Under the pieces are notes generated by a model. That model had not been told where the DNA came from. It saw only the letters and a list, made by a program, of their open reading frames with translations, and made no database searches. From Dryocosmus kuriphilus (taxonomy: Eukaryota; Arthropoda; Insecta; Hymenoptera; Cynipidae): 64,000 bases of DNA. Numbering within the stretch: the stretch's first letter is position 1; every line of letters begins with the position of its first letter. Below are positions 1 to 11,077 of this stretch, one piece after another. Made by a program: the position numbers and the translations under genes. Where the stretch lies: positions 150,897,813-150,961,812 of the forward strand of contig CM076193.1 of assembly GCA_038277395.1 (NCBI GenBank), in the 5' to 3' direction.

Positions 1-425
1 CCTTCGCATGGGTTGTTTTCTCATCGAGACATATAATATTGTTGTTTTATATATTTTATGACTTCAAGCATTTAAATATATTTTTTCGGAATTTTGGAAA
101 AATATTTCGATACTTCTTAATGTTTAGGGAATGATTTCACCCCATGGGAGAGCTTTGGGATGAATTTTTAACACACATCAACCCTTATTAATAAAAAAAA
201 TACGTGATTCTACTTTTGTAAGGTTTATTTTATAGAAAAAATACAATGCAAAATGATTTTATAATTAGTGGTATTTTCAATTGTTCAATTTTTTGGGGTA
301 CTTTCAACCCCTAAATAGGGGTAATTTTTTAAAATTTTCAAAAAACGAAAAGCGATGCTCACTTTGGTTTTCAATGAAGAGTAATTTGATACCTGTAACA
401 TATTTTTTCCCCAGGTCGCTAGCAC
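1..425. other. AT-rich sequence without recognisable feature
   Basis: I see no gene, tRNA or clear repeat in this stretch. It runs up to the first GCCGAA-rich block. The small open frame that crosses 281-520 has no protein-like composition and runs into the repeat. Confidence 0.5.
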
Positions 426-429
426 TGAA

Positions 430-682
430 AAAAATCTACAGATTACGATCAAATATCTTCAGAATCTTCAGAAATCCGAGATTTCTCAAAATTTCTGCAG
501 ATCTGAAGAGAAATCCGTAGATTTGGCAACACTGGTTTTGAGTAATGCAAGTCAAGTGGTTAAATACAAAACTTCGGCTTCGGCCAAACCTTCGGCTGAT
601 TTTGGCCGAAGCCGAATGTGTGGTCGAAGTTGCCTTTTTCGACCGAAGTTGGCCGAAGCCAAAGCTTCGGTCGGACACTAAT
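430..682 (+). repeat. GCCGAA-rich dispersed repeat, copy 1
   Basis: A segment of about 250 bp starts with a stretch related to ttcagaaatccgagatttct, passes gatttggcaacactgg, and ends in a cluster of GCCGAA/TTCGGC words that can fold on itself. It closes with cggtcggacacta. The same unit recurs at 3225-3478 in the same orientation and at 7385-7640 inverted, with a shorter copy at 7060-7190. The closing word alone recurs at about 14066. It looks like the terminal module of a non-autonomous element; no coding capacity is seen. Confidence 0.75.
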
Positions 683-689
683 CAAAACT

Positions 690-3224
690 TGAATTTTAAA
701 TATATTAAGTTATTTTAAAAGTTTCCAAAGAATTTCAAAAGATACTAAAAATTTCAAGGAATTTCAAAAAGTATTGTAATTTTAAAGAATTTTACAATAT
801 TTCCAAAGACTTCAAAGGATTTTCAGGTATTTCAAAAGATTTGAAAGATTTCAAGATATTTACTCATTCCAAAGAATTTCAAGAGATTTTAAAAATGTCA
901 AGAGAATTAAAAAAATTTTTTAGTAATTTATTTCAATAGATTTTTACAATTTTCATATATTTCAAGAAATTTTAAAAGATATAAAAGGTTTATGATTTCC
1001 AAAGGTTTCAAGGGATAATAAATAAAGAATTTCTATGATTTCTAATGACTTTAAGGATTTTATGGGATTTCTATAGAACTTTTGGGAATGAAGTCAATTT
1101 ATTTTATTTTCAAGGTATTTTAAATTATTTTTATGCGGTACTTTTGCGATACATTTTTTGGATCCATAAAACACTAACTTACATTTCAGGATTTAAATGA
1201 AAAAAAAAAACCCGAAAAAAATGAAAAGTTTTTATCTTGCAGGAATAATTTCCAAAATTGTATACGAGAATTCGACAATAATTGATAAAAATTGACAATT
1301 TTATAGAAAAATTATATTTCATGAAGAAAATGTTAAAAATTCCGAAAAAAATTAATAAATTTTTATTTTGCAAGAATAAATTATAAAACTGTACCTATAA
1401 GAAAAATTGAAAAAAATTTGGTAAAAATTGGCAGTTTTGTAGGAAAAGGATATTTCATGATTTAAAAGGAAAAAATAACAAAAAATTAATAAATTTCTGT
1501 TTTTCTTGGATAACTTTTAAAATTCTATGGGAAAATTGGTAAAAATTGTAAATTTTGCAAATAAAGTAGACTTCATAATTTAAATGAAAAAAAAACTCGA
1601 AGAAAATGAATAAATTTTTATTTTGCTAGAATAATTTCCAAAATTGTTTTAGAAAAATTGAAGAAAATTGGATAAAAATTGCCAATTTTGTTGAAAAAGT
1701 ATAATTCATGGTTTAAATGTAAAAAATTCTTTTAAAAATGAATAAATTTCCATTTTACTGGAATAATTTTCAAATTGTCTTGATAGAATTTTAAAAAATT
1801 GTCAATTTCGCAGGAAAAATAGATTTCATGATTTAAAAGGAAAAAAAGTCCATAAAATGATGAACAAACTTTTGCTTATTTCAAAGGTTTTTTTTCGATT
1901 TCTACAGATTTCAAGAGATTTTAATGGATTTAAACGAATTTCTAGAGATTATCACAATTTCAAGAGATGTTAAAGGATTTCTGCGGTTTCTAATCATTAC
2001 AAAAGGGATAATAGGAGATTTCTAGAAAACTTTTGAGAAAAAATTTTATTTATTTATTTTTTTTTTTTGGAAGAATTTAAAATTATTTCTACATGATACT
2101 TTTTGATACTTTTTTAGTCACATAGAGCACTTTGAATTTATATTTGAAGATTTAAGTGAAAAAAAAAATCATAAAAAAATGAATAAAATTTCACTTTGTT
2201 GGAATAATTTCTAAAATTGTATATGAGAAATTGAACGAGAATTGGTAAAAATCGAAAATTTTATAGGAGAATTATATTTCATGAATAAAATGGAAAAATT
2301 CAAAAAAAAAATAGTAAATTTTTATTTTGCTGGAATAATTTCTAAAACTTTACAAGAAAAACTGAACAAAAAATTTCAATTTTGCAGAAAAGTTGAATTC
2401 ATACTTTAAATGGAAAAAATTCTTTAAAAAATGAATAAATTTTTATTTTTGTAGAATAATTTCCAAAATTGTATACGAAAAATTGTACAAGAATTGGTAA
2501 ACATTGCCTATTATGTTGGGAAAGTATATTTCATGATTGAAATGTAAAAATTTGTTAAAATATGAATGTATTTCCATTTTTCTGGAGTAGTTTATAAATT
2601 ATATAAAAGAAATTAGAAACAATTGTCAATTTCGCAGATAAGGTAGATTTCAAGATTTAAATGAAAAAAGTTCCGGAGAAAATTAGCAAATTTTTACTTA
2701 TTTCAACGGATTTTTTCGATTTCTAAATACTTCAAGAGATTTTAATGGTTTTAAAGGAATTTCTAGGGATTATAAATATTTCAAGATATGTTAGAAGGTT
2801 TCAAAGTTTTCTGAATAAAAATTTATTTTATATTCGAGGGATTTTATATTATTTCTACATGGTACTTTTTCGATATTTTTTTATTTCCATAGAGCACTTC
2901 GAAGCCTGTAAATATTTAAAACATTAGTTTTAGTGTTAAAAATATTTTTGATTATTAAAGATAAAGTTTTTAATTTATGACTTTTTTTCTATCACTATTT
3001 GTAGAATAGTTTTAAATTAATTAATTTTCCATTGTTTTACTGAAATAAAAATCCTAGCATTTTCTTTGCTTTTTATTCTTTTACGAATAAAAGGAACACA
3101 AACGCAAAGCTTATAGTTATTAGAAGCTTTCAAAAGCTTCAGTCTTTAAAATTTTCAAATTGGGATTGGTTCCTTTTAGTCAGTTTGGCAAATTTAATAC
3201 AAATAATAAAAAAAAACATGGAGC
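690..3224 (+). repeat. Left arm of a ~2.7-kb inverted repeat
   Basis: The arm is built of AT-rich sub-repeats: tttcaagagatttt-like blocks outside, and inside several units of about 110-130 bp containing aataaatttttattttgc. Read backwards it matches 7645-10105 almost base for base over long stretches, for example at 1020-1200 against 9660-9850. Incomplete relatives lie at 28600-28915 and 34690-35560. The two arms face each other around a centre with a Tc1 element, as in a foldback-type element. No coding function is visible. Confidence 0.8.
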
Positions 3225-3478
3225 ACGGAAAAAAATCTTCTGATTATGATCAAATATCTTCATATTCTTCAGAAATCCGAGATTTCTCAAAATTTCTGCA
3301 GATCTGTAGAAAAATCCGTAGATTTGGCAACACTGGTTTTGAGTAATTCAAGTCAAGTGGTTGAATACAAAACTTCGGCTTCGGCCAAACCTTTGGCTGA
3401 TTTTGGCCGAAGCCGAATGTGTGGCCGAAGGTAGCCTAAGCCGAAGCCGAAACCGAAGCTTCGGTCGGACACTACATG
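3225..3478 (+). repeat. GCCGAA-rich dispersed repeat, copy 2
   Basis: This is a second copy in the same orientation as the one at 430-682. It lies at the inner end of the left arm and again ends with cggtcggacacta. Its mirror copy sits at the inner end of the right arm, at 7385-7640, so the block belongs to the inverted structure. Confidence 0.75.
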
Positions 3479-3929
3479 CAACCAGCTTTTAGCTTTTAAA
3501 TATAAAAGTACTCCTTTTGCGGATCGTTTAAAATTTTTGTTAAGTTCGAATAAAAATAATTTTTAAAAAATACATTCAACATTTAAAAAAATGTTTCAAT
3601 GAATAAAATATTTCATTATCGTATTTTTAATAAATAAGTAATATTTATCAAAAAAAATTTGGTTTCGTTGAGAAAATTCGGGAATTTTCGAATTCAAGAA
3701 TTCTTCAATTCGGCAATTTTCTAATCTCGGGAATTTTATATATCGGGATTTTTCAGTCGTCCCCATTAAAAGTAAGTACTGGATTAGTAATGGTCTTGGA
3801 TGACGTCCGGATTCTCGAAAATGCTGCGTTTTTTTGCATTATCTTTGAAAATTTCATGTGACTTTCTGAAATTCCATGGGATTTTCTTTTTATTTTATGC
3901 GACTAATTCGACTTTATTAAAGCCTTCTA

Positions 3930-4345
3930 GTCGATCCGATTCTTGTTTAAATTAAAAATTATTTGATCCTCCGTGCATTGAAATAGTTTGCATTAATGTA
4001 CCACTATTGTTTCTTAAATCTGTTTATTATTACAATTTTCTTTCTGTTAGAAAAATTAGACACACATTTAAAAGATTTATTGAAATCATATTTAACGTGA
4101 ATGAAGCGAATGGAAGAAACCTAAATAATTCATTTGAACTTTTGATGAATAGATTATGAAAAATGTTACGAAACTCGTGAGATAAAGTTCCCATAATCGT
4201 AATTTCATGGGTGTCTTATGAATACTGATCGATTTCAAGGTAGTGTTTAATTTGATTCTTCGTATCGTGGTAGTGGAGTAGTAACTATCGTTGGATTCCG
4301 ACGTCGGCTATTATGAGCGCCTCCAATGAATAATGCATATATATA
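3930..4345 (+). repeat. Diverged dispersed repeat shared with 39.73-40.04 kb
   Basis: The words aggtagtgtttaatttgatt, cgtatcgtggta, gattccgacgtc and ccaatgaataatgcatat occur here in this order and in reverse complement between 40040 and 39730. The upstream segment around aaatagtttgcattaatg also has a counterpart there. The similarity is broken by indels, so this is an old copy. It is probably non-coding; its family is unknown. Confidence 0.6.
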
Positions 4346-4850
4346 TATGCTTAGGTAGTATAGTACTTTTTGTTATACCTTTGGAGGAAGTCGTCGAGTA
4401 ACCCAGACACGAGAAGATCAATAAGTCAGAGACTATTAAGATTCATGGTCTACTCGCAGTCGTAACGTGTGGGTGAGACGTTTGTGTTACTTTAATTTAA
4501 AGAAGTCGTTTCTTATAGCTTCGACTGAATGGAGCTTAAAATATCCGCGGACTGTCGATGATTAACGACTCGATATTTATTACGCTGCACAAACAAGTGT
4601 CAGATGACATTTGCGTCCAGCTAATCGAGCCTCGCGTTTTCACCGCCGTTAACGAGTTAATATTTATTGCATTTTGCTAGCTGTATGATCTTTCATCCTT
4701 GAGTTAGAAGAAAATAATAAAACGTTTAAGATTGAAGCGAGTGTGAATGATCGTTATGGTTGATTGTGATTTATTCTAGCTTAGCAGTCATTTTTCTCGA
4801 TTCTGAGATAACTGTTGACCGAATCCATTTCAAATCAGACAAGTAGAGTT

Positions 4851-4963
4851 ACAGTCAAAAGCATTGCCTTATGATTGCCATGGTTCATACAAACGTATAG
4901 AGTTGATGCCATTTTCATTTTTGGACCTACTTACCAAACATAAGGCATACATGCTTTTGACTC
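4851..4963. repeat. Small inverted repeat (hairpin)
   Basis: The left arm cagtcaaaagcattgcctta and the right arm near 4938-4963 (cataaggcatacatgctttt on this strand) are reverse complements with a 3-4 base insertion. They enclose a loop of about 64 bases. This could be a tiny MITE or a foldback remnant; a small-RNA precursor cannot be excluded. Confidence 0.45.
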
Positions 4964-5201
4964 TACACTTCAAGTCAGAACACGGAGAAATGGTTTTCGA
5001 AATCATGACACAAAATACTATTTTACATGGTAAAAATATGCAGTACTTTGAAAAAGAGTAAGACTCACTATAAATCCCATCAAAAAGTGACATTAAGTTA
5101 GCGAATTTTATTACGCCACATAGTAAAATGTTTCATTTTTGATAAATAATAAAAATTCTCATGTTGCAAAGTAACGTTTGCTTTGTAGTATATTGCATTT
5201 A

Positions 5202-6348
5202 CAGTCTATTCCACAAGACAAGGTACACGTTTTCTCGAAAAGTTTCAAAGATTTCTTTTCCTTTCTTTTTTGGCCTGACTTTACATTTGAAGGGCTAAGG
5301 CGGAACCGCTGATTCGCTTCATTCTCGTTCGAACTGTCAGATATTGCGCAAGATTGCGCAATGAGTGCTGTATACGCTAAACGTTTTGAGGCTGTGTTTT
5401 TGTGCACCAATAAACACGGACCACATCTTTCGTACTCAGCCGCTGCTAAAGTGCTTAAAAAGTCTAAGCACTTCGTGCAAACGTGGATGGAGCGGTATAG
5501 GGACACAAAAACAGTCGACGACCTGCCGGGAAGAGGAGAAATGCGAGCAACGTCGAGCAAGGAGGACAAGGCGATCATCGCACTGTTCAAGCGCAACCCA
5601 GCTCTGCGGCTGCGCGAAGCCAAAGCTAAGCTAGCGGCGAAGGGACTAGAGGTTAGTATAAATACCATAAGACGCAGATTAGCTGAGGCAAAAGTGCAGT
5701 ACCGTAGCCCGAGGCAGAAACCCCTGCTATCAGAGGTTCACATGCAAAAACGCTTGGCATGGGCTACGAAAAATAGTGATCGCGATTGGTCAGATGTAAT
5801 TTTTTTCCGACGAAGCGTCCAGCGAACTGTTAACACCCCATAAAGGTCCATGTTTGGGGATACTTCTCAAAGCGCGGTTTTGGCTGTTTAGAGCTTTTTT
5901 ACTGAGAACCTGAACGCTGAAAGAATGGTCAAAATCTACAAACATGGTCTTCTGAAGTCTACAGGAAAGATGTTTGGAGCCAACAATGAGGTTTGGATCC
6001 TTCAAGAGGACAACGATCCCTAAACATCGCAGTCGCCTCTGCACGAGCTGGAAAGCGGAAAATGGCGTCGTGACCTTGGACTGGCCTTCACAATCTCCTG
6101 ATGCAAATCCAATTGAAAATGTGTGGCTTGTCGTTAAGAGAAAACTTTCAGGAAGGCGTGTATTCACCCTCAAGCGGCTCTGTCGACGAATTAGAGAGGT
6201 ATGGCGCTCTCTATCTTCAGAATATGCCGAAAAACTAGTCGAGAGCATGTCCAGAAGGTGCCAGGCCATTATCCAGAATAACGGGGATTGCACGGTTTTC
6301 TTTGAAACTTTTCGAGAAAACGCGTACCCTGTCTTGTGGAACAGACTG
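5202..6348 (+). mobile_element. Tc1-like DNA transposon (1147 bp, decayed)
   Basis: The element is bounded by TA dinucleotides (5200-5201 and 6349-6350) and begins and ends with the Tc1-type terminus CAGTCT. Terminal inverted repeats of about 50 bp match: left cagtctattccacaagacaa, right in reverse complement cagtctgttccacaagacag, both continuing to cgttttctcgaaaagtttca. One transposase pseudogene fills the interior. The length is normal for the family. The element sits in the centre of the large inverted repeat and shares its transposase family with the element at 33486-34687. Confidence 0.92.
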
Positions 6349-6351
6349 TAA
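5361..6351 (+). pseudogene. Tc1-type transposase, frameshifted
   Basis: In Tc1 elements this enzyme binds the terminal repeats, cuts the element out and inserts it at TA. The first frame (5361-5843) holds the paired helix-turn-helix DNA-binding region, with a linker GRG motif near residue 58. The second frame (5974-6351) holds the catalytic end, with WPSQSPDANPIENVW carrying the final Glu of a DD34E triad. The first catalytic Asp lies where the frame shifts in a run of T at about 5800. Compared with the copy at 33.5-34.5 kb, about 20 codons after it are missing. A further shift precedes the second Asp, in a DNDP motif near 6018. The C-terminus runs into the right terminal repeat. It is not functional as it stands. 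Confidence 0.9.
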
Positions 6352-6905
6352 GCTTGTACCCTAGCAGTTTGGTTTAAGTTCATAAAGTATCCTTTGCCAA
6401 CAAGAAAAGATGAAAATATTATGACCTAGTAGTAGACTATAATATTGCTGTGTAGATGGAAGGATCTGCTATGTCACATGGCGAATGCGCTCCTTGCTAC
6501 GCACATAGCACAAACCACCAACTACCATCGAAAATCGTGTTACTTCACATAGTAAAACTTCCTCTGCATCACTCAGATAGAACCTGCTATGGTTTTAAAT
6601 TCACGCTGAAGATTTTTCTAAATATAGAAGGCAAAATATCCCCCATAAAAAGTTCTAGATTAGTATTCACATTGCAACTACTATTACAATTTCTAGTCCG
6701 AAATTTCATGTTATATTTATTTTCATTGTTGCCACAAGCAACTTGGGTCTTCAGTTCTAAAACTGATGTCAATCCAGGAAGAAGTGAAACGAAGTGGTTT
6801 TTATTTGCTTGATAGTTGAACTAAATAGATCTGTAATTTATTTTATAAATAAATAACTTTTTTATGCAAAAAAAATTGTTAAATATGCATAGGATTTTGT
6901 ACCCG
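6350..6905. other. Centre of the inverted structure, right part
   Basis: No supported feature. An open frame spanning 6456-6812 has no recognisable motif, ends in low-complexity sequence and is not repeated elsewhere, so I do not call it a gene. The trinucleotide cacatag near 5118 and 6548 is shared on both sides of the Tc1 element, but too short to interpret. Confidence 0.35.
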
Positions 6906-6909
6906 CCAT

Positions 6910-7640
6910 TGTGGCCATACTTCTTAAAGGAACAAGAATTTAGAAAAAAAACACTGAAGTTTTCAAAGTTGGCAATTTTTGAACCACCTTAGCATCAACC
7001 CCTCGATCTCCCCACTTAAAATATTGCTTTCAATTTACAAAAGATTCAAGCTTTGATTAGTGTCCGACCGAAGCTTCGGCTTCGGCTTCGGCTACCTTCG
7101 GCCGAAAAAGGCAACTTCGGCCACACATTCGGCTTCGGCCAAAATCAGCCGAAGGTTTGGCCAAAGCCGAAGTTTTGTATTCAACCGTCGAAAATGTACG
7201 CACTAGTATGAATGTGCAGTTCGCGTGACACCGTTCGATGGCGCTGCATGTCGGTCTCTCCCCGCATTAAAAAAAAAACACTGAATTTTTCAAAGTTGGC
7301 AATTTTTGAACCACCTTAGTGTCAACCCCTCGATCTGCCCACTTAAAATATTGCTTTCAATTTACAAAAGATTCAAGTTTTGATTAGTATCCGACCGAAG
7401 CTTCGGCTTCGGCTACCTTCGGCCGAAAAAGGCAACTTCGACCTCACATTCGGCTTCGGCCAAAATCAGCCGAAGGTTTGGCCGAAGCCGAAGTTTTGTA
7501 TTCAACCACTTGTCTTGAATTACTCAAAACCAGTGTTGCCAAATCTACGGACTTTTCTACAGATCTGCAGAAATTTTGAGAAATCTCGGATTTCTGAAGA
7601 ATCTGAAGATATTTGATCGTAATCTGAAGATTTTTTTCAG
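6910..7640 (-). repeat. Tandem duplication carrying inverted GCCGAA-rich copies
   Basis: A block of about 240 bp (aaaaaacactgaa, caaccccgcgat-like text, then the GCCGAA cluster) occurs at about 6942-7188 and again at 7265-7507. The two are separated by about 80 bp of different sequence. Both copies are the reverse complement of the modules at 430-682 and 3225-3478. Only the second copy continues into the gttgccaaatctacgg half and on into the right arm. This duplication is why the right side is longer than the left. Confidence 0.7.
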
Positions 7641-7644
7641 TGCT

Positions 7645-10105
7645 CCATGTTTTTTTATTATTTGTACTAAATTTGCCAAACTGGCTAAAAGGAACCAATC
7701 GCAACTCGAAAATTTTAAAGACTGAAGCTTTTAAAAGCTTCTAATAACTGTAAGCTTTGCGTTTGTGTTCCTTTTATTTGTAAAAGAATAAAAAGCAAAG
7801 AAAATGCTAGGATTTTTATTTCAATAAAACAATGGAAAATTAATTTAAAACTATTCTACAAATAGTGATAGAATAAAAGTCATAAATTAAAAACTTTATC
7901 TTTAATAATAAAAAATATTTTTAACAATAAAACTAATGTTTTAAATATTTACAGGCTTCGAAGTGCTCTATGGAAATAAAAAAATATCGAAAAGGTACCA
8001 TGTAGAAATAATATAAAATCCCTCGAATATAAAATAAATTAAATTTATTCTCAAAACTTTGAAACCTTTTAACATATCTTGAAATATTTATAATCCCTAG
8101 AAATTCCTTTAAGACCATTAAAATCTCTTGAAGTATTTAGAAATCGAAAAAATCCGTTGAAATAAGTAAAAATTTGCTAATTTTCTCCGGAACTTTTTTC
8201 ATTTAAATCTTGAAATCTACCTTATCTGCGAAATTGACAATTGTTTCTAATTTCTTTTATATAATTTATAAACTACTCCAGCAAAATGGAAATACATTAA
8301 TATTTAAAAAAATTTTTACATTTCAATCATGAAATATACTTTCCCAACATAATAGGCAATGTTTACCAATTCTTGTACAATTTTTCGTATACAATTTTGG
8401 AAATTATTCTACAAAAATAAAAATTTATTCATTTTTTAAAGAATTTTTTCCATTTAAATTATGAATTCAACTTTTTCTGCAAAATAAAAATTTTTTGTTC
8501 AGTTTTTCTTATAAAGTTTTAGAAATTATTCCAGCAAAATAAAAATTTACTAATTTTTTTTTTAATTTTTCCATTTTATTCATGAAATATAATTCTCCTA
8601 TAAAATTGTCGATTCTTACCAATTCTCGTCCAATTTCTCATATACAATTTTAGAAATTATTCCAACAAAGTGAAATTTTATTCATTTTTTTATGATTTTT
8701 TTTTTTAAATCTTCAAATGTAAATTCAAAGTGCTCTATGTAACTAAAAAAGTATCAAAAAAGTATCATGTAGAAATAATTTTAAATTCTTCAAAAAAATA
8801 AATAAATAAATAAAATTTTTTCTCAAAAGTTTTCTAGAAATCTCCTTTTATCCCTTTTATGATTAGAAACCGCAGAAATCTTTTAACATCCCTTGAAATT
8901 GTCATAATCTCTAGAAATTCGTTTAAATCCATTAAAATCTCTTGAAATCTTTAGAAATCGAAAAAAAACCTTTGAAATAAGCAAAAGTTTGTTCATCATT
9001 TTATGGATTTTGTTCCTTCTAAATCATGAAATCTACTTTTCCTGCGAAATTGACAATTTTTTTCAATTCTATCAAGACAATTTGAAAATTATTCCAGTAA
9101 AATGGAAATTTATTCATTTTTAAAAGAATTTTTTACATTTAAATCATGAATTATACTTTTTCAACAAAATTGGCAATTTTTATCCAATTTTCTTCAATTT
9201 CTCTAAAACAATTTTGGAAATTATTCTAGCAAAATAAAAATTTATTCATTTTCTTCGAGTTCTTTTTTCATTTAAATTATGAAGTCTACTTTCTCTGCAA
9301 AATTTACAATTTTTACCAATTTTCCCATAGAATTTTGAAAGTTATCCAAGAAAAACAGAAATTTATTAATTTTTTGTTATTTTTTCCTTTCAAATCATGA
9401 AATATCCTTTTCCTGCAAAACTTCCAATTTTTACCAAATTTTTTTCAATTTTTCTTATACAGTTTTATAATTTATTCTTGCAAAATAAAAATTTATTAAT
9501 TTTTTTTCGGAATTTTTAACATTTTCTTCATGAAATATAATTTTTCTATAAAATTGTCAATTTTTATCAATTATTGTCGAATTCTCGTATACAATTTTGG
9601 AAATTATTCCTGCAAGATAAAAACTTATTCATTTTTTTCGGGTTTTTTTTTCATTTAAATCCTGAAATGTAAGTTAGTGTTTTATGGATCCAAAAAATGT
9701 ATCGCAAAAGTACCGCATAAAAATAATTTAAAATACCTTGAAAATAAAATAAATTGACTTCATTCCCAAAAGTTCTATAGAAATCCCGTAAAATCCTTAA
9801 AGTCATTAGAAATCATAGAAATTCTTTATTATTCCTTGAAACCTTTGGAAATCATAAACCTTTTATATCTTTTAAAATTTCTTGAAATATATGAAAATTG
9901 TAAAAATCTATTAAAATAAATTACTAAAAAATTTTTTTAATTCTCTTGACATTTTTAAAATCTCTTGAAATTCTTTGTAAAATATTGTAAAATTCTTTAA
10001 AATTACAATACTTTTTGAAATTCCTTGAAATTTTTAGTATCTTTTGAAATTCTTTGGAAACTTTTAAAATAACTTAATATATTTAAAATCCTCTGTAATT
10101 ATTTA
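7645..10105 (-). repeat. Right arm of the ~2.7-kb inverted repeat
   Basis: This is the reverse complement of 690-3224. Matching landmarks include the cttcgaagtgctctatgg region (7955) against 2885-2905, and the cctgaaatgtaagttagtgt region (9660) against 1170-1195. Relative to the left arm it lacks about 90 bp near 9975. The related fragment at 35320-35400 still has that segment, so this arm suffered a deletion. The outer end stops at about 10105, where the 322-bp satellite family begins. Confidence 0.8.
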
Positions 10106-10129
10106 AATTTCTTTTTATCTTTTGAAAAC

Positions 10130-10440
10130 CATAAAAAGCACCATAAAAATAATATTTTTTGCGTTTATCTCAGTAAATACGCAGAATTTCGAAAAATGTT
10201 TTAAACAAAAGTTTTAGCTAGTACAAAAATACATCTTTCTTGTAGAATACACTTTTCGCCTAAAACTATTATTTTTCGAGAAAAAGAGGATTGCGTTGGA
10301 AAAACAAGAAAAAGACGAAGAAAGTTACGGAAATGCGTTCTGCCACGTTTTTTTTTGCGTTTATCTAAACCAATACCTACAATATTATCAAATATTGGAA
10401 AGAAAAGTTGTACATCTAATCGAGTTACACACATTTTGTC
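10130..10440 (-). repeat. 322-bp satellite unit in inverted orientation
   Basis: In reverse complement this matches the second half of the satellite unit found at 11075-14050: gtgaccgaacgcatttcc-like text, tcctctttttctcgaaaaat, then gtatttactgagataaacgc. It lies on the other side of the transposase fragment and faces the direct array. The arrangement therefore looks like terminal inverted repeats of one transposon of which only the right one has been amplified. Confidence 0.7.
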
Positions 10441-10804
10441 TGTAACATTTTTATCTACAAGTAATAGTTTTCGCGAAAATTAGTGATACATCGATTATCA
10501 TGGAAAAAGCCCCTTAAAAATCAAGGTTTTTTGCGTTTAGATTAGTCAATACGCAAACTTCCGCAAAATCTTTGAAACAAAAGTTGTGAACCTCATCGAG
10601 ATACATATTTTTTGTTTCAAACATTTTTTCATACGAGTGATAGTTTTCGGGAAAATTAGTGATACATCTGATAAAATGTAACACATTTTAGTGCAATAAG
10701 CGACAGGTCTTTCTCTACCGTCCGCGCTCCTAGTACTAACAGGCGTGTGTTTCATGCGTGCATTCATTATTTTCGAAGTATTCTTCTCTTCAGTTCTAAC
10801 CGAC
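10440..10804 (+). repeat. Leader upstream of the transposase fragment
   Basis: Two related segments (10440-10500 and 10600-10680) contain gatagttttcg followed by aaaattagtgatacat. The same leader occurs at 23105-23240 and inverted at 25085-25210. There too it precedes the start codon of the same coding sequence, so it belongs to the 5' part of that transposon. Confidence 0.6.
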
Positions 10805-11077
10805 ATGGGTGAAAGATATAATATTTTCAGTCTGTGTATGATTCTTCAAAAAAGAGACAAAACACTTCAGTGGTTGAGACAAAATGAACTCATTCCAACT
10901 GAACGATTTTTCTCAAAACACAAGAAAAAAATGACTGTTTTAGAGTCTGAAATGACTTGCGGCCAGTTCTTCTGTTATAAAGCAGGTAAGTATCGTCACA
11001 CAAATACCGCTGCGGAAAATATGTGGTTTGAGAGGTGTCACATTTCCGCAGCGGCATGTATGCTTATTTGTTCATGA
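10805..11077 (+). pseudogene. N-terminal fragment of an ISXO2-like (Merlin-type) transposase
   Basis: From the ATG at 10805 about 90 codons are open. The pattern fits the N-terminal zinc-ribbon part of ISXO2-domain transposases as I know them: a WLRQNELIPTERF stretch near residues 23-35, an HKKKM block, a CGQFFCYKAGKY block, then NMWFERCHISAA near the end. That last block corresponds to the conserved T/M-W-F-x-x-S/C-H region. Some zinc ligands look lost (Phe-Ser and His where Cys is usual). The frame ends exactly where the 322-bp satellite begins, and no DDE catalytic core follows, so it is truncated. The first dozen codons recur at 23429. The family assignment is from memory of motifs only and is moderately sure. 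Confidence 0.6.

Larger units (their letters stand above)
3480..5200. other. Centre of the inverted structure, left part
   Basis: No convincing gene was found here. The stretch includes a diverged dispersed repeat (3930-4345) and a small hairpin (4851-4963), listed separately. The segment 4200-4800 is less AT-rich than its surroundings. Around 3660-3750 there are short repeats of the type cgggaatttt. Confidence 0.4.

Noticed and set aside
6456..6812. 118-codon open frame
   Set aside because: No motif, no splice or start support and AT-driven composition at the end.
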